From positions 620,001 through 684,000 of the forward strand of contig JAACJO010000019.1 of NCBI GenBank assembly GCA_013368445.1: DNA of 64,000 bases, given 5' to 3'. Position 1 is the first letter of the stretch. Every line of letters starts with the position of its first letter. The translations under genes and the position numbers were made by a program. Origin of the DNA: Leucocoprinus leucothites (taxonomy: Eukaryota; Basidiomycota; Agaricomycetes; Agaricales; Agaricaceae). Positions 55,678-64,000 of the stretch are shown one piece after another. The notes below the pieces were generated by a model. The model did no database searches. It was not told the DNA's origin and was given only the letters and a program-made list of their open reading frames with translations.

Positions 55678-57806
55678 ATGGTCACTATCAGTATTCGAGA
55701 AGTGCTTGTTTTGTCACTATGTCTAGCGGTACATCTTAGCTACCGCAAACACCGTCGAAGACTATTACCTCTTCCTCCCGGTCCTTTTGTCTGGCCGATC
55801 GTCGGAAATGCCTTCATCATTCCTTTGACGTATGTCCATCGCTTTTACAAGAATATGGGAGACAAACTAGGTGAGCTTGTAACCAATTTGATAGAAGAGC
55901 AGGTGTTGAAAATGCCTTAGGATCAAAAATCTTGTATCTGGAAGCGGTTGGTCGACCTATCATTGTCTTGAATGACGTCGATATGGCCAGAGACCTACTC
56001 GAGAAGAGATCTGCCCTCTACTCTAGCCGGTCAGTAGGGTACTCCTTCAAGGTGAAAGGAACAACATCAACTGATACAACACTATTTCCAGGCCTGTAAG
56101 CCCTATGATAAACGACGTGTAGGTTTTCGTGTGCTAAAAAAAAAGCTCAGGCAAGATTTACTTACTCACCGTGACCATTAGAATAGGATGCAACTATTCT
56201 TTTGTTTTATTCCCCTATGGTGATGAGTGGCGTAGTCATCGACGGGCTTTTCAGCAACATTTATCCGAGAAGCACCTGCCCCAAATACAAGAAAGAGTGC
56301 TGGAGTTTGTTCGCAAGGGTTTACTCGCAAGCCTCGCGAGCGGCTCTGACAACCTTCATGACCACGTACGAAAGTAAGCCTTTTATTGATCCCGAGGGTT
56401 GGCGTACTCTGACACTCAATAATATTTGCTAGTACAATTGGTGGACTATCCGTGTCCATGACTTATGGATTACCGGTTCAAAGACAAAATGATCCGCTGG
56501 TTCATTTCGCGGCAGAGGAGTTTATAGCTCTCGCAGGTGCTGCAGCCCCGGGAAAGTATTTGGTCAATGTCTTCGCCCCATTAAAGTATATCCCTGGATG
56601 GATGCCTGGGGCCGGGTTCCAGCGGAGAGCCAAGGAGATATCCAAGCGTCTTGATCGACTTTTGGAGGAGCCCTACCAAGCGACAATCAAGCAGATGGTA
56701 AGCCCTTGTTCGGATGAGGCTATACCAGTCTCAGCTTAATATTGCAACAGGAAGATGGGATAGCGCCGCCATCGTTTGTGGCAGACGCCTTGGAACAGTC
56801 AAGTAAATCCTCAGACTATGAAATTCAGGCTCAATGCATCAAGCAAGCCGCATGGCAGATCTTCGGAGGTAACTATTGTAACCTACCCACTGGACCTTCA
56901 ACCTAACCACGGACTCCTTAATCAGCATTGTCGGAAACAACTATTGCCGCTGTGATGACCCTCTTTCTTGCTATGCTGCTGCATCCGGATGTACAGCTCA
57001 AAGCTCAGGAAGAACTAGACTCGGTGGTTGGGCCTGATCGCCTACCCGAGTTTTCTGATATGCCTCATCTTACCTTTTTCTCGGCGATTGTGAAAGAGGT
57101 CCTGAGGTACGTTCCCTCCTACTTACATCACTTGATATATTTTCATTTAAAAAATTAGATGGAACCCTATTGTACCATCCGGTGTGCCACATATGACAAC
57201 TGAGGAAGACGTTTACATGGGATATTACATTCCAAAGGACTGTATCATCATGGCCAATGCCTAGTATGTGTTCTCTACTATACTCCGAAGAGGGGAGCTG
57301 AGCTTCCATATAGTGCTATGCTTCACGACGAAGCCGTTTTTCCTGAGCCTGAGAAATTCATACCAGAAAGATTCATGAACCAGGATGGTAGTATACGCAG
57401 AGACCTACCCGACCCAGAGTTTATCGCTACCTTTGGTTTCGGCAGAAGGTGCGCAATTCTTCTGTCAAGCCACACTACCGCTAGCAGCGACTAAAGGGGT
57501 TTCCATTAGAATATGCCCGGGTGCTCATATCGCAAGATCAACTTTAACAATAGCCGCCGCTTCTTTCCTATACCTCTTTGATATTTCACCAGCTCTTGAC
57601 GTCGACGGAAAACCAATCAACGTGAAGCCCGAATTTGCTCCAGCATCCATAACTTCGTGAGCATTTCGCCTTCCTATCACGAACCCCCGGTCTAAACCAT
57701 TCAATGATGCAGCGAACCTTTACCATTTCCCTGCAAGGTGACACCTCGTAGTGGAAAGGACGTGCATGACCTATTGAAAGACGTTTCCGGGACGGACCCA
57801 ATTTAA
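55678..57806 (+). CDS. Cytochrome P450 (copy 6, tandem unit 3, intact)
   Basis: Closest to copies 4 and 5. Anchor VLVLSLCLAVHLSYRKHRRR, hinge LPLPPGPFVWPIVGN, GSKILYLEAVGRPIIVLND, then an altered C-helix approach GCNYSFVLFPYGDEWRSHRR (other copies have ALMPYG). VSMTYGLPVQRQNDPL, WMPGAGFQRRAKE, I-helix ALSETTIAAVMTLF, ExxR (KEVLR), GVPHMTTEEDVYMGYYIP, PERFMNQDGS, haem loop FGFGRR-ICPGAH and end HDLLKDVSGTDPI follow. Intron phases are conserved and there is no stop. Substitutions in the substrate-recognition parts (FVLF for the usual ALM, WQIFGG for LQIFGG) suggest it may accept a different substrate from its neighbours; that is inference. Confidence 0.92.
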
Positions 57807-58754
57807 GTATAAATGATATTTACTACATTCTCGAGGGAATCGTTTGGTTGTCTAAAGGCTGATGAAGATTGTGTCTGTTTCGGTTTAATAAATATGTAAC
57901 TATAGCTGTGTTTGCTCTTTTACTTTGCCTCTGATTGAGCCACGAGTCTGCTACACATTTCCATGGGTTTATCCGGGATAGGTCTGCCATTGCTTAATTG
58001 TTCAGGCTAGTCGCAATTATTTTCTCTTGGGTTCTTGATGAGCTCCAAGGACGCGTTCAAAATTAAGCCACATTGATGCCACATAACTCATCCATCCGTC
58101 GTGGTATGGCGAGCTCATTCAGCGATTCCGTCGGAATCCCCTTTTTCGGTTTTCCGAGCTCATGGAGCTGATCAGTGGTGCTGTTTCCATTGGAATTTAT
58201 TACGTCGCGGTTCTATTCAGATGCTGAAGTAGAAATTATTGTGCTTAGATGGAGTCAGATGATGGGATACTTGGTAACATGGAGGTTGATCACCTGGCGG
58301 CGTTCCATCGTTCTCATCGCTGATCGTATACGAAATGATCCTATAACAAAAGACATGGGCTAAAAAATCGTAAAGCCGTACACAGGTACACACACCGAAT
58401 CCACCAAAACAATACCATGAGAGTGGATGGGTTGGGAGGTTGGAACACAGAAACAAAAGGAAGGAAAATATAGAAATTGGGAGAAGAGGAAGGATCGGAG
58501 GAGAGAGAGAAGAGAGCCATTCGTTGGTCAATGATATACAAGTGCAATATTTCCAGCGTTATCGCCTCTAACGCCGTATCCACCCAGCAGCTCCCTCGCC
58601 CCTCTCGCAGTACTCTCCCCTATCCGCTCTCGACGCTAGATCGCCTCCCACAAAAAAAAGATCGCACTCCTGAGATGTCGTGACCATAAAAAAAGAAAAC
58701 GTGAGACGTGACAGTCCAAGTCATGAAGCAAAGGCAAAAGGAGAATGTGGTCGA
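57807..58754. other. Spacer between the last P450 and the transporter gene
   Basis: No gene seen. The first part resembles the 3' flank of copy 4 (GTTCAGGCTAGTCGCAATTATTTTCTC-type stretch near 58.0 kb versus 47.18 kb), so the repeat unit extends slightly beyond the P450 stop. Confidence 0.45.
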
Positions 58755-61454
58755 TTAAGCCATCTCCCGCTGTGGATTATCGATCCCTTTCTCATCCACG
58801 CTCTCGGACCTCTTCTCTGCTGCTCTGGGCTCTTCCGAGGCACTCTCGCGATCAGAATCGATTGCCATTTCTCCACGACCTCCACCTTGCTCGAATGCGG
58901 TCTTAGCCTTCTCGAAGTGGTAACCGTGGTTTCTGAGCGAGAGGATGACAACGTTAGTGATATGTTGAACATAAGAGCGAGACTAGGGGATAGCGACAGA
59001 GATACGCACTCGGGTCCCAAGATTGTTACGATCAACACAAACGCAGCGACCACTCCAATGAGAATGCCTTGGACCTACAAAAAATATGTGCATATCATCA
59101 TCGTCAACATCTTTCCACAATAATCGATCGATCAAGCGAGGACTCACAGTTGCATAATCAGGAACATCTCTTGCCTGTCCATCAACAGTGATCGTCGTCC
59201 TCAAATGCTCACCACCCGTAGCTTCAATCTGTGCCGAAGCGGACGAGACCATCTATCAATCAACGAAATTGTACATCAGACCTAGCTCAAATACACAGTA
59301 GAATGGGTACGCACGTTACCCAGCTGATAAGCGACACCAGGAAACGTAGCTCTGAATGCAGGAGGGGACATTTCTGCGAGCTGGATGGGGATCTAAGGAT
59401 CACGAGAATGAGCTGCAAGTTTCCACAGGACCGGAGATGTACGTACAACGCCCCAAGCTCCTTGTACACCAAATTGTATACAAAACGCGCCAGCCGAGAG
59501 TGCACCAAACGTAGAAGGGAGAATCCACAGTGGAATGAAGGCTGCCAGACGCGAGCGGGAGTTAGAGCCACGAAAGTCATTACGACAAGCGATCCATGAC
59601 AAACGTACCTCCGATGAGACAAACGAAGATACTACATGGATCAAGCAAGATCAAAATTTAGCTTTCGCGAGATCCGAGAAAATAGATACGCACACAATCG
59701 TCAACCTTCGTCCGATATACTGACTGACCCATCCCGCAATCGTTCCTCCCGCGATTGCACCCTAATGCAAAGTCAATAATCAGCCTATGCTTCACATCAC
59801 CACGAGTTAACACTCGTCGAGTCCAGCGAAGAACCGAGAAACAAGCTCATAACGGGACCCGAACCGTCAAGCTAGAAGCAGTGAGAACATCAAATCCAAC
59901 ACCGACCCACACCACCATAGCTCCACGCCCAGATTGGCGCGGAGGCCAAGAAACGCTCAAAGCCCGGATTACGTGCCAAGAGTCATTACAAGCACAAAAC
60001 CACACTTACACAGTTCCCGATAATAGTAGCAACTGTCGCATCATCAGGCGAAAAGTTCTTGGAGGTTTGGAGATACGTGGGATACAAGTCCTATAAATAT
60101 ACGCGCGTGAGCAGTCAGCTGGAGCTCTCGATTTGACATATGTGATAAGAACGTAAGGGGAGGTGAGAGGTGGGAGCGTGTGTAGGGAATAAGGGTATGC
60201 GGGTGTAGTGGCATGACCCATTAAGGTACGCGATATATGATATAAGCGAAGGGGAAGACTTACCTGAGAACCATGTGACAAGAAGTTGAATCCTAGATTA
60301 AATATTAGAATTTTGCCCCACAGACGAAATTCAATGGTCCAAGGTAGTCGAGAAGGAAAATGGCAAGGGGAAGAGCTGAGGAGGGCTTACCAGTCATAAG
60401 GAGCACAGCGTAGATACACAACAACCAATGCCTCTTTAACATCTCCTTCGTCTCGTGCATGAAGATCTTCGTCTTTGCCCATGCGCCAAACACCTCCCCT
60501 CCATTTGCGATCCTCTCTTTCTCCTGCTCCTTTGCTCTAATAAACACCGCCGACTCGGGAAGCACCGCTCTCACACCCGCTGCGAAAAGTGATATCCCAC
60601 TCGCAGTCCAAAACAAGCTCCTCCATGTGGTACTGGTATGAGGCACCAATCGCAAGTTGATGCATGCAGCAAGCAAATAACCAACAGCGTATCCCTGTTG
60701 CAGTATGCCCGAAGCTAGGCCGCGAGCTTCGACGGGCAGGTTTTCGAGTGCTGTTGACGCGGCGAGACCCCAGATGCCACCCATACCAATACCGAAGAGA
60801 GCGCGAACAGCGAGGAATTCGTTGAAGGTATTGACGAACCCTGCGCCGAGCTCGAGGACGGCGACGATAACGAGATTGATGACCAGGGGCCATTTACGAC
60901 CGTACCGATCGGAGATGATGCCGAATATGACCTAGCGTACGTTGACGCATGTGGTATCATCAGTATATGATGGAGATGGAATGTAAAAAGACGCACGGCC
61001 CCAGCAGAACGAAGGAGGAGCGTTAGAGTGATGGCTGTTGTCTATAAATGTTGAAATTGAGGCCCCTGAGTGACAGAAAGCGAGATTAAGAGTACGCACA
61101 ATGTCGTGCACGGTCTTCCCAGGGAACTGCTCCACAAGCCTCGAGACGCTCAACGATACGGAGAAGAAATCAATAGCATCGCAGGTCCATGCCAGCCACC
61201 TAAGAGAATTGATGTCGATAACATGTCAGCCAAGCCACCGATAAACGTTGATCGAGGCCGCCAAGCACAGTGATGTCGGGCGCGGCGCTCAAACAAGCGC
61301 CTACAACCCGCGACTGGATATTCCTCACTCACCCGGAAAAGAATTGCGCCCACTGTATCCAACTTAACCCAGCCAACACCGTCAAAAGTGGTCTCGCCTC
61401 TTGCCTCTTCTCTCGTTTCGGGATCAGGTTGCGCAGGAAGTACGGGACAGCCAT
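58755..61454 (-). CDS. Jen1-like carboxylate transporter (MFS)
   Basis: Major-facilitator proton symporter resembling the Jen1 monocarboxylate/dicarboxylate permeases of the fungal plasma membrane. Starts MAVPYFLRNLIPKREKR at 61454. Exon 1 ends QWAQFFSG and exon 2 continues WLAWTCDAIDFFSVSLSVSRL, the Jen-type first helix. It then has ITLTLLLRSAGAVIFGIISDRYGRKWPL (MFS loop signature), ALFGIGMGGIWGLAAS, EARGLASGILQQGYAVGYLLA, a cytosolic loop with AKEQEKERIANGG, FNFLSHGSQDLYPTYLQ, the second-half signature GTIAGWVSQYIGRRL, IPIQLAEMSPPAFRATFPGVAYQLGN, and the last helix GILIGVVAAFVLIVTILGPE. The hydrophilic tail ends NPQREMA at 58755. No frame break found. Degraded copies lie at 4.9-5.3 kb and 21.1-21.9 kb. 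Confidence 0.88.
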
Positions 61455-61799
61455 TCTCTCCGGTTGAGCAATGTGTTCACCTTTTTGAAAGAGCGGCACT
61501 AAGGCTTTAGTTTGTGGTGTGTAGTATGTGTGTGAGAGAAAGGAGAGTGGAGGTAGAGGAAGGAAGGAGAGACGGAACGTGAGGGATGTGTTTTATTATA
61601 GCCGGACCCCGACGTAATCCGTGCATACGAACTATCAAAATAGACTCAGGGTCAATTATCCCAGGCTGTTGTGGAATGTATTTCATGACTTACCCGCATC
61701 CCCCCATCAATCTACCCCCACATGAGTGCGCTCCCAAAGGATAAAAGGGTTAATCATGAAAACATGCCAAGACGACTTCGGGCTGCATTTTCTCCCTCC
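61455..61799. promoter_or_regulatory. Upstream region of the transporter gene
   Basis: Promoter side of the transporter. A TATAATAAAAC-type stretch on the minus strand near 61590-61600 (about 140 bp upstream) is a weak TATA candidate. No gene. Confidence 0.4.
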
Positions 61800-62570
61800 G
61801 CTCTAGTCGAATACAAATTGAAGTAATTCTAAATCGCTTCTTACTCCTCCTGCCCTTTTTACTCCCGTCAGTGCCAGCATCCGCTGAATTGTCCTCTCCG
61901 GCATCCGCTTTCCTTTTATTCCCGGCATTCCCGCCTGTGGTGACCGCTGCCGTCGACCAGCCTGGATCTCCACCCACTCGAGTTGCAGTAATTTAAACTC
62001 GGTAGTCCTCCAACCGGCTGTCCCATCGTCCATCGCGTACCCATTTCCATCATATCAGAAGAAGAACGCTAGTACCGCAGACGATCATCAATGGGATTAG
62101 CAAAGGCGCAGGGTTAGACTGACTTGCGTAAATCGAAAGCGCCAATCATCCCACGTTCTTTCTCTTTCAACACCCGCGTCGCCTCATCCCCTGCTTCATT
62201 CAACTCGGCCTCTAAAAACTGCACTGACCGATTTTTACTTTCCCTTGGTTCCTGTATGCCCGGGGCCACGATCCGGATCGACACCACGGATTCCGCCATC
62301 ATCCACGTGCGTGGCTGTGGTAGTCTGAATGACAGATGGCGGTAATGATAATCCCGCACTAATTCCGGCTTCTTGAACTTCGACAAGTTTCTCGTTGACC
62401 TTCTTGACCACTCACAAATAACGCTTGGGTTTTGTGAGATAGATAACGATAGCTCCGCCTACGCCTTGCTGGACGTCGTTATATGCACTGGGAGAGGGAA
62501 GGTGAGTGTGCCTCGACTTCCCCACGGTATCCCTCTATTGCCCAACAACTTTGCACTACGGCTCCCCTTC
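61800..62570 (-). pseudogene. NAT10/Kre33 3'-end fragment upstream of the transporter
   Basis: On the minus strand it matches about 15.17-15.9 kb of the intact gene: an intron remnant, the exon with KKPELVRDYHYR (diverged), EAELNEAGDEATRVLKEKERGMIGAFDLRK, and a last exon with MDDGTAGW and a frame-shifted basic tail. Introns are kept and stops are present, so it is a degenerate DNA copy. Its order with the transporter on the minus strand is repeated at 4.87-5.69 kb. Confidence 0.8.
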
Positions 62571-63105
62571 ATCTTCTTTGCTCTCTCTGGGTATTACATT
62601 ACCCTACACGAAGTGAATAGTCACAAAATAATAGTCCCACTGCCAACGACTTGCCTGGAAACTCCGGCAAATTCACAGAATCAGACTCTGGTCATGACGC
62701 AGGTCGAACGGTCTCATTCTCAGGCCGCTGGCAGCGTTCGTATCTTTCCTTCGCTCGAACGTGATATTGGACGACACAAGCCTGAGGGTGCCTCGTGCTT
62801 TGTTTATGACTATGCACGAAGCGTGTACGGGTGCTGAAAAGGCATCAACGAGCATGGCGCCAAACTCGTAGGAGAGGCGAGAATACACTCCACATGTTGG
62901 GAATAATGTAGGGCAACGTTCACATTAGATATTCGTAAAATGGAAGTTCAGTGGTTTCGTCGCCTTCAGAGGGGTTGACTATCCCAGATATCTTTTCATG
63001 TTCTCCACCTTCTCTAAGTGAAAAAAACAATCTCAAGTTGGGACAGAGTACAAGGTTACACCAACGGAATAGCGAGGGCAGAATGGGAATGGTAAGAAAT
63101 CAAAC
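62571..63105. other. Spacer before the O-methyltransferase 3' end
   Basis: No recognisable gene; the open frame 62373-62837 on + runs partly through the NAT10 relic and has no supporting features. Confidence 0.45.
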
Positions 63106-64000
63106 TTAGGCCAGTTCGACTTCTGTGATAGAAGCTAAACCGCTAGTGGAACCGTCAACATTTCGAGCCTTCAGACATTGCAAAAGATCAGCTTACCGTG
63201 TAGCATAGACCTTCTTGATCTTGAGGCCAGCTTTAGTGACCATCTCTTCTAGTTGAGGGAGGGTTCGCTCGGATGCTGTTTTAAGGTGAGCTCTCATAAA
63301 GTGAAAAAGAATATAAACGACCCACCATTACAAATAGCAGCGAGCCCAATATTCAGTGCATTCTGACTGCGACTAGCCTCACCGAAATTGACTGGAATAA
63401 ATGGGGGTGGTGGGATAGTCGAATAAACATCTGGGGCAAGCTTCGAAAGAGATTCTTTCAGCGAGGGACCGGTGCTGGAGACGACCGCAGGTTGAATCAA
63501 TGCATCAATGATAAGGAGGTTGCTCTAGTCTCCATTAAGCGCCTTATGTTCTACAGCAGCATAGAGGAAACTCACGTCCTTGTTGAGAACATTTCCAATC
63601 TGGCGCAGTATCGTAGCACCTTAAAGAAACTGAACAAATACTTGCTGCTTGACTGTAGAGAGAAAGTACCATCTTCGGTATTCCAGTCGTGAAGGACTCA
63701 TGGGGTATAGTCAGTTTCATATCTGTTGCACTCCAAGGCTTCGAACGTACCTCTCTGCAATACAAAGACATATTTTCCGCTACGCTTCTGAGGAGTGAAG
63801 AAATCCTGCTCTTCAAAGCTAATTCTGTCAGAAAGGTTCTTAGACTGGATATTAGCTTCGGCCACTTCGCGGCAATCGATGAGGTCTTGAATAATGAACT
63901 GCTTAATATCGGTGTACCTGATTACGAAGAGTCAATCTCCAGCGGTAGGTAAATAATACCAATTACTTTATTGCGAGTGAGCAGCATAATGTTCCCTGTC
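63106..64000 (-). CDS. O-methyltransferase (5' part beyond the right edge)
   Basis: SAM-dependent O-methyltransferase of the fungal class resembling sterigmatocystin/aflatoxin-type and plant COMT-like enzymes; substrate unknown. Visible exons, in minus order: DIKQFIIQDLIDCREVAEAN (post-motif-I strand with QD) continuing to RISFEEQDFFTP; LHDWNTEDG (catalytic-His region, normally LHDWSDE); ATILRQIGNVLNKD; LLIIDALIQPAV; FGEASRSQNALNIGLAAICN; ERTLPQLEEMVTKAGLKIKKVYATR; and a final exon GLASITEVELA ending at 63106. The last intron (GTAAGC to CCACTAG) is chosen because it restores phase and family-typical ending; without it the protein would stop at 63193. The glycine-rich SAM loop lies outside the window. 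Its position beside P450s and a transporter fits a tailoring role. Confidence 0.82.

Larger units (their letters stand above)
53560..57810 (+). repeat. Tandem unit 3
   Basis: Begins inside the oxidoreductase, lacks its 5' half, carries a replacement at 54.07-54.49 kb, then an almost full-length spacer and an intact P450. Confidence 0.85.

Noticed and set aside
58680..59123. Plus-strand 147-codon frame
   Set aside because: Lies antisense to the last exons of the Jen1-like transporter, whose homology and splice sites are clear.
1..64000. tRNA or rRNA genes and CRISPR arrays
   Set aside because: I saw no cloverleaf-type T-loop in a tRNA setting (GGTTCAAATCC at 38.95 kb is inside a GH127-like exon), no rRNA-like sequence and no regularly spaced direct repeats.

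Overview
The window is nuclear DNA from a basidiomycete fungus, most likely an Agaricomycete. Almost every gene is split by short (about 45-70 bp) GT-AG introns. The families present are typical of mushroom genomes: a FunK1-type kinase, a NACHT P-loop protein, an expanded family of CYP64-like cytochrome P450s, and a GH127/DUF1680-type secreted glycosidase. Gene models below were assembled by eye from conserved protein blocks plus intron phase. Outer boundaries are usually firm; internal exon edges are approximate.

Left half (1-26.5 kb). This is a rearranged, mirror-like region. Reading from the left: a P450 (-), a Ser/Pro-rich cysteine-motif gene (-), fragments of a carboxylate transporter and of the NAT10 gene (-), a small membrane-protein gene (+), a FunK1 kinase (-), the single intact NAT10/Kre33 RNA cytidine acetyltransferase gene (+), a second small membrane-protein gene (-), a NAT10 3'-end fragment (+), a Ser/Pro gene (+), transporter fragments (+), another Ser/Pro gene (+) and a decayed P450 (+). 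The outer elements are the same genes in the same relative order but opposite orientation, so this looks like a large inverted segmental duplication later broken by deletions and insertions. The Ser/Pro-rich family (three gene-sized copies and two relics) matches nothing I recognise. Its C-terminal half carries two copies of one roughly 57-residue module with fixed spacing.

Middle (26.5-35.4 kb). A truncated NACHT protein, a short-chain dehydrogenase and a GNAT acetyltransferase lie here, all on +, followed by about 3 kb with no convincing gene.

Right half (35.4-64 kb). A likely oxidative-tailoring locus: an intact P450, a secreted GH127-like enzyme (-), and then a unit made of a flavin oxidoreductase (PNPOx-like split barrel fused to an FNR-type FAD/NAD module) and a P450 that occurs three times in tandem. 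Only the first oxidoreductase is intact. The P450s of units 2 and 3 look intact and that of unit 1 has an in-frame stop. A Jen1-like carboxylate transporter (-), another NAT10 fragment (-) and an O-methyltransferase running off the right edge (-) complete the window. P450s, oxidoreductase, dehydrogenase, acetyltransferase, methyltransferase and transporter together could serve secondary metabolism, but no backbone synthase is visible, so that is inference.
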